From contig NZ_CP038141.1 of assembly GCF_006542355.1 (NCBI RefSeq), positions 1 to 64,000 on the forward strand: a stretch of 64,000 nt of DNA. Direction: 5' to 3'. The position numbers and the translations under genes were made by a program. How positions within the stretch are numbered: the stretch's first letter is position 1; every line of letters starts with the position of its first letter. The DNA comes from Swingsia samuiensis (GTDB lineage: Bacteria > Pseudomonadota > Alphaproteobacteria > Acetobacterales > Acetobacteraceae). Below are positions 41,212 through 50,895 of this stretch, piece by piece. Below the pieces are notes generated by a model. The model was not told where the DNA came from and made no database searches. It saw only the letters and a program-made list of their open reading frames with translations.

Positions 41212-42356
41212 TAGTTATTCACCGGATCCATTTTCTTTGCTGTTGTGGCATCTTCTTTGCCGGCTTCAATTGCTGCAACTTTAGTCTCAACCAAATCAAC
41301 AATATGTTCAATCATATCCTCTGCGGGCATCGTATGGTCCTGCTTACCAGCTGCATACACCATGTGTCGCCCTGACCCACCGCCTGTCACGCCGATATCT
41401 GTCATCAGCGCCTCGCCAGGGCCATTCACCACACATCCAATAATAGAAAGCGTCAAAGGTGTTTTAATATGCTGCAAACGGTCTTCTAAGGTCTGGACTG
41501 TTTCAACAACGTTAAAACCTTGGCGCGCGCAAGATGGGCAAGAAATAATCTTCACACCACGATGACGAAGCCCCAAAGATTTTAGAATATCCCATCCAAC
41601 TAATACCTCTTCTTCTGGAGCAGCAGAAAGGGATACGCGCATTGTATCTCCCACTCCAGCCCATAAGAGGTTACCAAGCCCAATCGAAGATTTTACTGTA
41701 CCAGCACGTTTAGAGCCCGCTTCGGTAATACCAATATGAAGGGGATGATCGCTACAATCGGCAAGTTGTTGATAGGCCGCTACGGCCATAAAAACGTCCG
41801 AAGCCTTTACGCTAATCTTGAATTCATGAAAATCATGATCTTCAAGAATTTTAGCATGCTCAAGAGCACTTTCAACCAGAGCCTCTGGGTTAGGCTCTCC
41901 GTACTTTTCAAGCAGATGCTTTTCCAAAGAACCCGCGTTCACACCAATACGAATAGAACAGCCATAATCTTTAGCGGCATTAACAACTTCACGTACCCGA
42001 TCAGAACTACCAATATTGCCTGGGTTAATACGCAAACAGGCAGCCCCAGCCTTAGCAGCTTCAATTGCACGTTTATAATGAAAGTGAATATCGGCCACGA
42101 TTGGCACATTCACCTCATGCACAATCTCTTTCAAAGCTTCCGTACTGGCTTCGTCAGGGCAAGACACACGAACGATATCAACCCCCGCCAACTCAGCACG
42201 ACGAATTTGTTCGATCGTGGCCTGAGCATCTGATGTCAGCGTATTCGTCATCGTCTGAACAGAAATCGGCGCGTCACCACCGACGGCAACATTTCCTACA
42301 TGAATCTTGCGTGATTTGCGTCGTTCAATATGCTGATAAGGACGATATCCGCTCAT
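41211..42356 (-). CDS. ispG: 4-hydroxy-3-methylbut-2-enyl diphosphate synthase
   Basis: Fe-S enzyme of the methylerythritol phosphate isoprenoid pathway that converts MEcPP to HMBPP. The 381-residue protein begins [22 protein letters not shown], the canonical start. Three cluster cysteines occur in CPSCARQGF and CVVNGPGEA. It feeds the undecaprenyl and quinone pools also used by UppP and UbiG. It lies between rodZ and hisS. Confidence 0.97.
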   Translation of the reverse strand: MSGYRPYQHIERRKSRKIHVGNVAVGGDAPISVQTMTNTLTSDAQATIEQIRRAELAGVDIVRVSCPDEASTEALKEIVHEVNVPIVADIHFHYKRAIEAAKAGAACLRINPGNIGSSDRVREVVNAAKDYGCSIRIGVNAGSLEKHLLEKYGEPNPEALVESALEHAKILEDHDFHEFKISVKASDVFMAVAAYQQLADCSDHPLHIGITEAGSKRAGTVKSSIGLGNLLWAGVGDTMRVSLSAAPEEEVLVGWDILKSLGLRHRGVKIISCPSCARQGFNVVETVQTLEDRLQHIKTPLTLSIIGCVVNGPGEALMTDIGVTGGGSGRHMVYAAGKQDHTMPAEDMIEHIVDLVETKVAAIEAGKEDATTAKKMDPVNN

Positions 42357-42418
42357 GGTTTACCTCTTTATACCCGGACATTTACCGGGCGTGTGTTCAG
42401 GGACTTTTTTAGACCCGT

Positions 42419-43696
42419 TTAATGTGTGGTTGTTGCTTGATCCAGCTGGCGTGCATTTAAATCATCAGCAGAAATATCCGATGATTTATGTTTTCGGACT
42501 GGTGGCTTTGGCTTAGGTCGTGGCGAAGGAGTATCTTTAGTTTGGGGTTGATCTTCGCTATTACCATTACCAACCGATGAATGATTAGTCGATTGATTAT
42601 CTTCCGTTGGCAATAAATTCTGAGGAAGATTTTTATGCTCATCCGTCGGTAACGCACCTGTTCCAAAAGCACCTGACCGGATAGAATCCGCCGTTATTTC
42701 GACATTACGCCGCACTTCTCCTTGCCGTCCTAACGGTGCGCTTACCCCACCATTAGTCGATAAAACGACCCCGCCAGCATTACCAAACGACATTTTAAAA
42801 GGAGCTGCATCTTCTAAACCCTGCCAGCTTTCTCCCGCCCCCATAACGCGAGAGACAACCACATGCCCCGTCTTATCCTTAATCTGTATCCAAACAGAAG
42901 AAACTGTATGAACAGTCACTGAATTATTGGGAATATCTGGCTTATTCTCGGCAGGTTTGAGATCATCCTGATCCTTATGATCAGAAGGAGGCACCGGCAC
43001 CGAAGGCTTTTCCGCTACCTCAGCGTCTTGCTGAGATTGCTGAAGGAGCTGATTATCGGTTATAGGAGCTGATGATTGAGGCGTTTCTGATGCCGAAAAC
43101 GGACTTTCAAACGAATCATTTTTTTCTTCTGGCTTTGGCTCCAGTACTGTCTCTTTAGGAAGCGGCTCTGGAGCATGTCCTGGCATCACTGAAGCCACTT
43201 GAGGAGAGGTTGTTTCTGGTGTCGCGGCGCCTGAGGTCAACTCGGTAACCGCAGGTATATGACGCTCAGCCTGCACATCATGAAGAGAATAATGATACCA
43301 AAGAACGTAAGAACCAACGACAAAAGCCAATCCAACCCCGATTAAAAGACCAATCGGGAGACCTCTCTCTCCTTCAGGCTGGGGAAAAATTAACTCAGTC
43401 TTTCGACTGACAAAATTGCGTGCGCTTCTCCGGTATTGCTCCACAAGACTATCTGCATCTAACTGCATTGCCTCTGCATACGATCGCAAAAAACCTATCG
43501 CGTAAGCCGTCCCCGGAAGAGCTGCTGCATTATCGTCTTCAAGAGCGAGTAAAAGCTTAGGACGAATTCTCAACCACTGAGCTACATCATCAATTTGCCA
43601 TTCCAATTCCTTGCGTCGAGCACGTAAAATCGCTCCGACACTTGGTCCTTCTGGACGCGTGGCAGCCGCCTTGCGAGAAGACAAACGTGGTGACAT
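42419..43696 (-). CDS. rodZ: RodZ-like cytoskeletal/cell-shape protein
   Basis: Bitopic membrane protein of 425 residues related to RodZ, which links MreB to the wall-synthesis machinery. A Cro-type helix-turn-helix spans about residues 17-75. A single membrane helix (GLPIGLLIGVGLAFVVGSYV) lies near 111-130. After a long Pro/Glu/Ser-rich periplasmic stretch comes a DUF4115-type beta domain (about 250-340), and a basic PKPKPPVRK tail follows. The periplasmic region is low complexity. It is 13 bases after the nitronate-monooxygenase-like gene. Confidence 0.85.
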   Translation of the reverse strand: MSPRLSSRKAAATRPEGPSVGAILRARRKELEWQIDDVAQWLRIRPKLLLALEDDNAAALPGTAYAIGFLRSYAEAMQLDADSLVEQYRRSARNFVSRKTELIFPQPEGERGLPIGLLIGVGLAFVVGSYVLWYHYSLHDVQAERHIPAVTELTSGAATPETTSPQVASVMPGHAPEPLPKETVLEPKPEEKNDSFESPFSASETPQSSAPITDNQLLQQSQQDAEVAEKPSVPVPPSDHKDQDDLKPAENKPDIPNNSVTVHTVSSVWIQIKDKTGHVVVSRVMGAGESWQGLEDAAPFKMSFGNAGGVVLSTNGGVSAPLGRQGEVRRNVEITADSIRSGAFGTGALPTDEHKNLPQNLLPTEDNQSTNHSSVGNGNSEDQPQTKDTPSPRPKPKPPVRKHKSSDISADDLNARQLDQATTTH

Positions 43697-43709
43697 AGCA
43701 ATAATTCCG

Positions 43710-44753
43710 TCAGCCCAAATCTTTTACACGATGGTCACGCTTGGCAATGACTTCTACCGCCTGCTGAACTAATGTTTCCATTATATCTGCAACAGGTCGA
43801 ACTTCTTTTACCATTCCAACAGATTGCCCAGCCATAACAGATCCATTCTCAACATCTCCGTCGATAACGGCTCTGCGTAACGCCCCTGCCCAGAAATGTT
43901 CAATAGAAAGCTGAGCGTCTTCTTTGCTTAGCTCACCCTCTTGGTATTTCTGAACCATTTCAGCCTGCAATTTAAGGAAGCGACGGCTTCCCTCATTCGA
44001 GAGGCCCCTTACAGGAATAACCGGAAAGCGTTCATCCAACTGAACAGATGTTACAGCATCCCGTGCATTCGCGCGCAAAAATGCTTTTTTAAAATTCTCA
44101 TGCGCGATGCTTTCTTGCGATGCCGCAAAAACAGTTCCTAACTGCGCTCCAACAGCCCCTTGCTCCAAATATGAAACAACAGCATCTCCTCGTCCTAGCC
44201 CCCCAGCAACAAAAACTGGAATACCTTTGACATGAGGTAGTATTTCTTGCGCCAGAACGGTCAAGGAAACGGGGCCAACATGCCCACCTGCTTCAGACCC
44301 TTCAATAACAAGGGCTTCTATCCCCATTTTTACCAAACGTTTGGCAAGCGCTAAAGCCGGGGCAAAACCAATAGCGCGAGCACCACCATCACGGACCTTT
44401 TTAATGATTGCACTCGTTGGAACACCGCCAGCCAAAACAATATGGCTTACATTATGTGCCAGACATACATCGACAAGTTGGTCCAACTTAGGATGCATTG
44501 TGATCAGATTGACACCAAATGGACGCTTTGTAAGCGCTTGTGTCGCAACAATCTCCTCTTCCAACCGCTCAGGCTCCATAGCGCCACATGCAATAACGCC
44601 AAAACCACCCGCATTGGAAATCGCAGAAACAAGGTTCCGCTCGCTCACCCACGACATGGCGCCACCAAGGATAGCAACTTCGCTTCCTAGAAACTCACAA
44701 CCTGGTTTCCACAGCCTATCTAAAGTTTCACGCGCTTCTGTCATTGCGTTCAC
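43710..44753 (-). CDS. Nitronate monooxygenase-like FMN oxidoreductase
   Basis: FMN-dependent enzyme of 347 residues in the 2-nitropropane dioxygenase/FabK-like TIM-barrel family. FLGSEVAILGGAMSWVSE, GGFGVIACGAM, VIEGSEAGGHVG and FVAGGLGRGDAV are the flavin and phosphate-binding signatures. True substrate is uncertain; many such proteins are annotated as nitronate monooxygenases without test. It overlaps the lysC stop by four bases, so it is co-translated with it. Confidence 0.88.
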   Translation of the reverse strand: MNAMTEARETLDRLWKPGCEFLGSEVAILGGAMSWVSERNLVSAISNAGGFGVIACGAMEPERLEEEIVATQALTKRPFGVNLITMHPKLDQLVDVCLAHNVSHIVLAGGVPTSAIIKKVRDGGARAIGFAPALALAKRLVKMGIEALVIEGSEAGGHVGPVSLTVLAQEILPHVKGIPVFVAGGLGRGDAVVSYLEQGAVGAQLGTVFAASQESIAHENFKKAFLRANARDAVTSVQLDERFPVIPVRGLSNEGSRRFLKLQAEMVQKYQEGELSKEDAQLSIEHFWAGALRRAVIDGDVENGSVMAGQSVGMVKEVRPVADIMETLVQQAVEVIAKRDHRVKDLG

Positions 44754-46072
44754 GTATTTATTCCCTCTTCCTGATCCAGTCCATAAGCCGTGTGCAATGC
44801 ACGCATCGCAAGCTCTTTATAAGCAGAATCAATTAAGACAGAGATTTTTATTTCACTTGTCGAAATAACCTGCACGTTAATTCCACGCTCTGCTAAAGTA
44901 CGAAACATCGTTGCAGCAAGCCCTGTGTTTGAACGCATTCCTATGCCAACAACACTAATTTTTACAACGTCATGTGATGTTTCCAGTTCACCATACTGGA
45001 TATCTTCACGCGCTTTTTCCAAAACATCACGGGCGGCAGCCTCATCTGCTTTACTTACGGTGAAAGTCATTGTGTTGAACTGATCTGCCCCACGGCTCTG
45101 AACAATCATATCAACATTGATATTCGCTTCAGACAAAGGGCCGAAAATAGCAGCCGCAATACCGGGGCGATCGGGGATGTGTCTTACAGAAATCTTTGAT
45201 TCATCTTGCGAACTTGCAATACCTGCAACCAGTTCCTTTTCCACAATCTCATCCTCATCAACAACGATCGACCCACTTTCATCATCCGTTTCAGCGAAAG
45301 ATGAAAGGACACGAACCTTCACTTTTTCACGCATAGCTAATCCAACACTACGCGTTTGCAATACTTTAGCACCAACTGATGCAAGCTCTAACATTTCTTC
45401 ATACGTAATACGATCGAGACGTTTGGCGCGCTTCACAATCCGTGGATCAGAAGTATAGATGCCATCAACATCCGTATAAATATCGCATTGATCTGCTTTA
45501 ATCGAAGCAGCTACGGCCACAGCCGAGGTATCAGACCCACCTCGCCCTAGAGTTGCAATTCTATCATTAGGGCCCAGACCTTGGAAGCCCGCAACGACGG
45601 GAACAATTCCCTCATCCAGACATTTGAGCAACAGTGTGCCATCGACACCCTCGATCGAGGCTTTTCCATGAGCATCATCTGTTTTCAACGGAATTTGCCA
45701 GCCTTGAAAGGATCTGGAAGGAACACCTAAAGCCTGAAGAGCAATAGCCACCAAACCACTCGTGACCTGCTCACCAGAAGCGACAACGGCATCATATTCC
45801 TTAGGGTCTGCAAGCTTATCAAGCTCAGCGCAGTACTCTACCATCTGATTCGTAACACCAGACATAGCAGACACCACGACCACTATACGGCGTCCTTTAT
45901 CGTGTTCTGCTTTTACACGCTGGGCAACAATCCGAATACGTTCAATATTTCCGACGGATGTACCGCCAAATTTCATTACTATTGTTTTCCGTTTCCCGTT
46001 CTTCGTTATATCAGAAGAAAGGTCACCCTGATCTGCTCTTAGATCATGGACGGGAGTATCGGACATGGACAT
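44750..46072 (-). CDS. lysC: Aspartate kinase
   Basis: First enzyme of the aspartate family (Lys, Thr, Met, diaminopimelate for the wall). The kinase domain has KFGGTSVGN and GRGGSDTSAVAVA. Two C-terminal ACT domains (from about residue 290) are typical of feedback-controlled monofunctional enzymes. The 440-residue frame begins with about 30 extra residues before the usual MKFGGTSV. The ATG at 46072 has no clear ribosome site, so an internal start is possible. Confidence 0.95.
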   Translation of the reverse strand: MSMSDTPVHDLRADQGDLSSDITKNGKRKTIVMKFGGTSVGNIERIRIVAQRVKAEHDKGRRIVVVVSAMSGVTNQMVEYCAELDKLADPKEYDAVVASGEQVTSGLVAIALQALGVPSRSFQGWQIPLKTDDAHGKASIEGVDGTLLLKCLDEGIVPVVAGFQGLGPNDRIATLGRGGSDTSAVAVAASIKADQCDIYTDVDGIYTSDPRIVKRAKRLDRITYEEMLELASVGAKVLQTRSVGLAMREKVKVRVLSSFAETDDESGSIVVDEDEIVEKELVAGIASSQDESKISVRHIPDRPGIAAAIFGPLSEANINVDMIVQSRGADQFNTMTFTVSKADEAAARDVLEKAREDIQYGELETSHDVVKISVVGIGMRSNTGLAATMFRTLAERGINVQVISTSEIKISVLIDSAYKELAMRALHTAYGLDQEEGINT

Positions 46073-46094
46073 CGTGGATAAAGCTCCAATACGT

Positions 46095-46170
46095 GTCTGG
46101 CGTTACATATTCAAGTCTGGCATCTCTATATTCAGATAAACGCTAACGTATATGATAGCATAACCAGACA
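46095..46170. repeat. GTCTGG repeats between lysC and ubiG
   Basis: Two imperfect 20-base direct repeats start GTCTGGC at 46095 and 46115 and share TATTCA near their ends. An inverted copy CCAGAC follows around 46162-46167. They lie in the divergent gap, where a regulator could act on either gene, but no known binding consensus is recognised. Confidence 0.3.
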
Positions 46171-46252
46171 TATTGCCGGTTTCACATAGCCGTCTAAACG
46201 CGCTGCGTCCAGATGATGAACGGTAAGCGGATGTATAAAAGGACAATTCTCT

Positions 46253-47008
46253 ATGAGCTTGGATGCCATTTCTGAAAAAAAAATGAACCGTCCCTCTGTT
46301 TCCGAAGCTGAAATTGCCCATTTCAGCGCGTTAGCAAAAGATTGGTGGGATCCTCACGGCCCGATGGCTCCCTTACATGCCATGAACCCTCTACGCACGG
46401 AGTGGATATATAGCCACACCTCGCATCTGCAAAAGAAAAATACAGCCACACCTCTTTCCCTGTTAGATATCGGGTGTGGCGCAGGGCTAGCAAGTGAGGC
46501 TTTTGCCAAGCTGGGTTTTAATACTTTAGGGATTGATGCAAGCTACGAAGGAATTCAGGCTGCTAAAGCCCATCAGGCATCTTTCCCTCTACCGCCGTCT
46601 TCTGCGCCTTTGTCTTATCGTCATGGCAGTGCGGAAGATCTTGTCGCTGAACGTAAAGAATTTGATATCGTCTCAGCGTTGGAAATTATTGAGCATGTAA
46701 ACGACCCGCAAGAATTCCTAAACATGCTTTCCTCTTTAACGCGCCCGGGAGGGTATGTTGCTGTTTCCACCATGAGCAGGACACTCCGATCCTACGCTAT
46801 GGCAAAATTAGGGGCAGAATATCTTTTAAGAATGTTACCTATCGGCACTCATGACTGGAAAAAGTTTATTAATCCCGATGAATTAGCAACGATGGCCCGA
46901 AAGGCTGGTCTTCGTGTTACCAATGTGTCCGGCATGACATATATCCCACCGAAATGGCGGATATCTAAAAACACAAGCATCAATTATATTGCGCTTTTCT
47001 CTAAATAA
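46253..47008 (+). CDS. ubiG: Ubiquinone biosynthesis O-methyltransferase
   Basis: SAM-dependent enzyme that performs both O-methylations in ubiquinone synthesis. The 251-residue protein has AKDWWDPHGPMAPLHAMNPLR, a UbiG signature, then the SAM motif LLDIGCGAGLASEAFA near residue 70. IEHVNDPQEFL and TMSRTLRSYAMAKLGAEY are also diagnostic. AAAGGA precedes the ATG. It stands alone on the + strand, divergent from lysC and ended by a clear terminator. Confidence 0.96.
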   Translation: MSLDAISEKKMNRPSVSEAEIAHFSALAKDWWDPHGPMAPLHAMNPLRTEWIYSHTSHLQKKNTATPLSLLDIGCGAGLASEAFAKLGFNTLGIDASYEGIQAAKAHQASFPLPPSSAPLSYRHGSAEDLVAERKEFDIVSALEIIEHVNDPQEFLNMLSSLTRPGGYVAVSTMSRTLRSYAMAKLGAEYLLRMLPIGTHDWKKFINPDELATMARKAGLRVTNVSGMTYIPPKWRISKNTSINYIALFSK

Positions 47009-47009
47009 A

Positions 47010-47038
47010 AAAATGCCCTCGTTAAAAGAGGGCATTTT
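47010..47038. terminator. Bidirectional terminator between ubiG and the lactonase gene
   Basis: AAAATGCCCTC at 47010-47020 pairs perfectly with GAGGGCATTTT at 47028-47038 (11 bp, 7-base loop). A strong GC stem and flanking A/T runs fit rho-independent termination for both convergent genes. Confidence 0.8.
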
Positions 47039-47042
47039 CCAT

Positions 47043-48314
47043 TTAAACTTGCGTATTCATAAACGCAAACGTTGTTGGGCTTCCAACGGGTGTAAAGTGG
47101 TTTGTAAAGACCAACTGCCCTGTATTCTTATCTACCTTAAAGGATGTAACAGCATCAGAACGCTGGTTTGCACAGAACAAGAATGTCCCTGATGGATCAA
47201 ACATCATGGCACGTCCGTAATCAGCATGCATCCATGTTTCGGCTTGCAGTGTCAAAGTACCGTCATCTGCAATAGCAAAAACAGCCAATGAATCACCTAA
47301 GCGGTTCGAAACATAAATATACTTGCCACTCTTGGAAATAAGAATTTCAGCAGCAAGAGTAGAACCACGGAAACTAGACGATACCGTGCTTACTTTCTGA
47401 ATGTTATTAATTTCACCCGTTTCTGGATTGAAGGTAGAAACAACAATTTTTGAGTTTTGCTCACATAGATTATACATCATGCGACCAGAGTGGTTAAACT
47501 CAAAATGCCGTGGAGCACTTCCGGGTTCCATATCATAATACGGTTTCTTAGCAGGAATGAGTTTTCCTGTTGTGAGGTTCAAAGTCCAAACATAGACACG
47601 ATCTAAACCAGCATCATCTGCAATAACAAACCGACCACTTGGATCAGAACGGATCATATGAGGATGTGAGCCTGAATGATCTGAAACAGCAAAATTACCT
47701 TGAGGATTATCAGCCGCTCTCTCAGGCTGACGTGGGCCTGTATTTTTGACAACATCCGTTGCTGGCCCCAAAGATCCGTCACTACGGATTGGTAAGACCG
47801 CAACAGAGCCACCCACATAATTAGCAACTAACACATAGCGACCAGAATGATGGATGCTTAAATGTGCCGGGACAGCACCGCCAGAACTAACGGTATTCAA
47901 TTTACGCAAAGAGCCGTTCTTTGTATCAACAGCAAATGCTGTAACTGAACCATCGCCTTGTTTGGTATAATCGTCAATTTCGCTTAACGCATATAAAAAT
48001 TTATCATCTTTCGATAAAACAATAAATGAAGGGCTGGCGATATCTGTATACGTCGTGATTTGCGTGAGTTCACCCGTTTCACGATTCATTTCAAAGACGT
48101 CAATCCCTTGACCATTCCCCGCTCCTCCTGGAGGTGCATGTTGGGTGTAACCGCCCACGAAACAAATCGTTTTTGAAACAGGCTTGGGAGGCGGAGGAGG
48201 TACAGGAAGTTTATCTGCTCCTGTTGCCGCATGAGAAACTCTATTCGCTCCAATAGAGGCAGTTCCAGCAAGCAGTCCCAAAGCAAAATTACGACGGGAA
48301 ATGGATTTAAACAT
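47043..48314 (-). CDS. Exported lactonase-family beta-propeller protein
   Basis: Seven-bladed propeller of the 6-phosphogluconolactonase (YbhE/Pgl) family, 423 residues. CFVGGYT, VLSKDDKFLYALSE, HPHMIRSDPSGRFV, PRHFEFNHSGRMMYNLCE and GTFLFCANQRSD are typical blade repeats. The N-terminus ISRRNFALGLLAGTASIGANR is a twin-arginine signal, so the protein should be periplasmic. A role in lactone hydrolysis from periplasmic sugar oxidation would suit an acetic acid bacterium, but that is inference. Confidence 0.87.
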   Translation of the reverse strand: MFKSISRRNFALGLLAGTASIGANRVSHAATGADKLPVPPPPPKPVSKTICFVGGYTQHAPPGGAGNGQGIDVFEMNRETGELTQITTYTDIASPSFIVLSKDDKFLYALSEIDDYTKQGDGSVTAFAVDTKNGSLRKLNTVSSGGAVPAHLSIHHSGRYVLVANYVGGSVAVLPIRSDGSLGPATDVVKNTGPRQPERAADNPQGNFAVSDHSGSHPHMIRSDPSGRFVIADDAGLDRVYVWTLNLTTGKLIPAKKPYYDMEPGSAPRHFEFNHSGRMMYNLCEQNSKIVVSTFNPETGEINNIQKVSTVSSSFRGSTLAAEILISKSGKYIYVSNRLGDSLAVFAIADDGTLTLQAETWMHADYGRAMMFDPSGTFLFCANQRSDAVTSFKVDKNTGQLVFTNHFTPVGSPTTFAFMNTQV

Positions 48315-48423
48315 AATAAGTCCACATACCTTTCAGCACTTAACATATCTCGTACATAAACTATATTATAATTATACAGATAATGCCAAGCTTTATAGAT
48401 TTAAGGAAAAATTATTACTTCTC

Positions 48424-48454
48424 ATTCGAGGAATAGAGATACTACTCCTCGAAT
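48424..48454. terminator. Hairpin downstream of the glutaredoxin gene
   Basis: ATTCGAGGA at 48424-48432 and TCCTCGAAT at 48446-48454 form a perfect 9-bp stem with a 13-base loop. It lies between the grxC stop and the lactonase start. On the minus strand the following U-tract is interrupted, so terminator activity is only moderately supported. Confidence 0.45.
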
Positions 48455-48484
48455 CTATTTTCCGTTATTTAGTTTTTTTAAACC

Positions 48485-48748
48485 TTAAGAATGGGAAAGA
48501 CCTAGTAAAGAATCGAGCTTTCCACTTCGATCCAAAGAAATAAGATCATCACAACCACCTAACGCCTGCCCATCTACAAAGGTTTGTGGCACAGTCCGCT
48601 TGCCCGAACGCTCTATGGATTCTTCACGCTCTTTTGTTCCATGGGGAGCATTAATTTCCTGAAAATCAACCTTCTTTTCTTTCAACAAACTCACTGCACG
48701 AACACAAAATGGACACCCAGGCTGCGTAAAAATCTCAATTTTTGGCAT
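48485..48748 (-). CDS. grxC: Glutaredoxin (GrxC type)
   Basis: Thiol-disulfide oxidoreductase of 87 residues using glutathione. The dithiol active site CPFC lies at residues 12-15 (QPGCPFCVRA), followed by the cis-Pro TVPQTF and GGCDDL glutathione-binding segments. Length is typical of class I. It sits 11 bases after comF-like and probably shares its transcript. Confidence 0.95.
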   Translation of the reverse strand: MPKIEIFTQPGCPFCVRAVSLLKEKKVDFQEINAPHGTKEREESIERSGKRTVPQTFVDGQALGGCDDLISLDRSGKLDSLLGLSHS

Positions 48749-48759
48749 ATTTCCTATCC

Positions 48760-49530
48760 TTACTCATTGTTATAAAGATTATTCTCGCTATTTGTACGGG
48801 CTGCAACCAAAATATCCACCGATAAAGCCCCAGCTTCCAACAATTCTTTCACACAAACAGAAGCCGTCACACCCGTTGTCAAAACATCATCAACTAAAAT
48901 AATAGATTTCCCTTTAAAATGATTTCTTCTTTTTTCCCTAACTTTTATAACATTCTTTATTTCTTCAGCCCTTTGCTCCCCGGAAAGAGACGCCAAAGCG
49001 CGCGTTTCCCTAATACGTTGCAACCCATCTGGAATTACCGGGATTGATGTTTTGCGACTCACATAGTGAGCCAGCAACGCAGCCTGATTAAACTTACGCT
49101 TCCTGAGCTTTCCTACATACATAGGAACAGGCACCAGAAGATCTGCTTTTTTTAAAATATTATTTCCAGCTTGAATCATACGTTGCCCGATGAAATCAGC
49201 ATACTCCGTATGACCATAATACTTGAATAAAAATATTATTTTTCGTGACCAATCATTATAAACAAACGCGGCACGCGCAGAACGCCATAGTGGAGGTTTT
49301 GTTTGACAAGACACGCAGATCTTCTGCGCTCCTCCAAACGAAATATGTGAAAACGGAACACTACATCGTTCACAATATGGCTCTACAATCATTTGGAATT
49401 GAATGAAGCACTGAGCACACAGCCCCTCATTATCTTCAATATCTATCCCACACCCTTTACATACGGGGGGAAACAAAAAATTTAATATTTTTTGCTGTAT
49501 TCGTTGAAAATAAATATTTTTTTTCTTCAA
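48760..49530 (-). CDS. comF: ComF-family phosphoribosyltransferase-like protein
   Basis: Protein of 256 residues with the ComF layout. A zinc-finger half is formed by CKGCG, CAQC, CERC and CVSC pairs. A PRTase half carries the PRPP loop IILVDDVLTTGVT near residue 220. ComF assists DNA uptake in transformable bacteria; elsewhere its role is unclear. The gene is AT-rich relative to its neighbours. It starts 2 bases after the DUF3553 gene. Confidence 0.88.
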   Translation of the reverse strand: MKKKNIYFQRIQQKILNFLFPPVCKGCGIDIEDNEGLCAQCFIQFQMIVEPYCERCSVPFSHISFGGAQKICVSCQTKPPLWRSARAAFVYNDWSRKIIFLFKYYGHTEYADFIGQRMIQAGNNILKKADLLVPVPMYVGKLRKRKFNQAALLAHYVSRKTSIPVIPDGLQRIRETRALASLSGEQRAEEIKNVIKVREKRRNHFKGKSIILVDDVLTTGVTASVCVKELLEAGALSVDILVAARTNSENNLYNNE

Positions 49531-49532
49531 AA

Positions 49533-49724
49533 TTATAAATCTGGTGACGAAATTACATCAAGGTCGATACGAGAAATATCAACCAATACTTTCCCTTTAT
49601 GCTCAAAATTAACCGTTACACGATTTTCTACCACAGACTGCACTTGCCCCGCTCCCCATTCAGGACATTGCGGGTGTGAGACTATTTGACCAGGAACCAG
49701 GAATGAATAAAACGAGCGAATCAT
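49533..49724 (-). CDS. DUF3553 protein
   Basis: Small protein of 63 residues. LVPGQIVSHPQCPEWGAGQVQSV and VTVNFEHKGKVLVD match the DUF3553 pattern, which resembles the CarD/UvrD-tail Tudor-like fold seen at the C-terminus of some helicases. Function is unknown. It is upstream of comF with only 2 bases between them, and downstream of the galU terminator. Confidence 0.78.
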   Translation of the reverse strand: MIRSFYSFLVPGQIVSHPQCPEWGAGQVQSVVENRVTVNFEHKGKVLVDISRIDLDVISSPDL

Positions 49725-49772
49725 AAAAAACCTGCAAAGCCGAAAGCTATTGGAGCAATCTACTTCGCAGGT
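49725..49772 (-). terminator. Intrinsic terminator of galU
   Basis: On the minus strand ACCTGCGAAG pairs with CTTTGCAGGT (10 bp with one G-U pair, about 23-base loop) and is followed immediately by TTTTTT. The arms lie at 49763-49772 and 49730-49739. This is a textbook rho-independent terminator and separates galU from the DUF3553-comF-grxC unit. Confidence 0.8.
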
Positions 49773-49788
49773 CTCTTTTTTTACAAAC

Positions 49789-50667
49789 TTAAATTTGATT
49801 TACGTATTTTTTTAGGAACTCTTTAACAGCTCCCCCAAGATCAGGACGGTCGATTGAAAGCGCAATCTGTGCTTCTAAGAAACCAGCCTTGTCACCGCAA
49901 TCAAAACGAGTTCCTTCATAACGCAAACCATGGAAAGGCACATGGCCAATCATTTTTGCCATAGCATCCGTTAATTGAACTTCCCCACCAGCGCCTTTTT
50001 CTAACTTGGAAAGGTGCTCCATAATTTCTGGCATCATAACATAACGCCCGATAATCGACAGATTGGAAGGCGCATCTTTAGGATCTGGCTTTTCAACCAA
50101 GCCTTTCACTTCAACAAGCTTCCCGTCATCACTGCCCGTATCAAGAATACCATATCGGTTGGTATGTTCATGCGGGACTTCCGTAACAGCAACAACGTTA
50201 CCGCCTGTTTGGTTATATGCATCCACCAACTGGGCAACACAGCTTCGTCCACTCTTCACCACATCATCTGGCAGAAGAATAGCAAATGGATCATTCCCAA
50301 TGAAAGAACGAGCGCACCAGATTGCATGGCCTAAGCCAAGAGGCTCTTGCTGACGAACAGCTACCAAAGAACCGGCACGCACACTGCTCTGCTGTATCGC
50401 TTCAAGAGCACTTTTTTTGCCACGCTCTTTTAGAGTAGCTTCTAACTCAAATGCGATATCAAAGTAATCAATGAGGCTATCTTTTCCACGGCCCGTTACA
50501 AGACAGAACTCTTCAATCCCTGCCTCCCGCGCCTCATCAATAGCATACTGAATCAGCGGTTTATCAACGACAGGAAGCATTTCCTTCGGCATAGCCTTAG
50601 TTGCAGGCAAAAAGCGTGTACCTAATCCTGCAACAGGAAGAACTGCTTTCTTTAAGGGTCTGATCAC
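49789..50667 (-). CDS. galU: UTP--glucose-1-phosphate uridylyltransferase
   Basis: Makes UDP-glucose for exopolysaccharide, LPS and cellulose-type polymers. The 292-residue protein has the nucleotidyltransferase motif AGLGTRFLPATKAMPKEMLP near the start, LVTGRGKDSLIDYFD and LEKGAGGEVQLTDA. Length is typical. It is transcribed alone, with its own extended -10 promoter and terminator. Confidence 0.97.
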   Translation of the reverse strand: MIRPLKKAVLPVAGLGTRFLPATKAMPKEMLPVVDKPLIQYAIDEAREAGIEEFCLVTGRGKDSLIDYFDIAFELEATLKERGKKSALEAIQQSSVRAGSLVAVRQQEPLGLGHAIWCARSFIGNDPFAILLPDDVVKSGRSCVAQLVDAYNQTGGNVVAVTEVPHEHTNRYGILDTGSDDGKLVEVKGLVEKPDPKDAPSNLSIIGRYVMMPEIMEHLSKLEKGAGGEVQLTDAMAKMIGHVPFHGLRYEGTRFDCGDKAGFLEAQIALSIDRPDLGGAVKEFLKKYVNQI

Positions 50668-50781
50668 TGAAACAACCTCTTAACATCCATAAAAATAGGC
50701 ATCGTCAGAATGTTTAAAACCATTCTTCCAATAAAAGGAACAAAGACATAGCCGCGTATTGGTTCCCTCGCAATAAATTGC

Positions 50782-50790
50782 ATTATAACA
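50782..50790 (-). promoter_or_regulatory. Extended -10 promoter for galU
   Basis: On the minus strand the sequence reads TGTTATAAT, a TG-extended perfect -10 hexamer, about 115 bases before the galU start codon. No good -35 is present, which extended -10 promoters tolerate. Confidence 0.45.
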
Positions 50791-50895
50791 ATAATATGAA
50801 AAACCCCAGTCTATTTTGACTTAAAACAATATTTTATAATATTTCTCATGGGGATATAATTTTTTTTAAACCATTACTCCATCATCCAAGAGCAA

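Noticed and set aside
42065-42412. 115-codon + strand open frame opposite ispG
   Set aside because: Shadow of ispG, no recognisable motif, and no ribosome site.
46073-46081. DnaA-box-like CGTGGATAA next to the lysC start
   Set aside because: A single 8-of-9 match on one strand in a regulatory gap; no cluster or AT-rich unwinding element, so not an origin.
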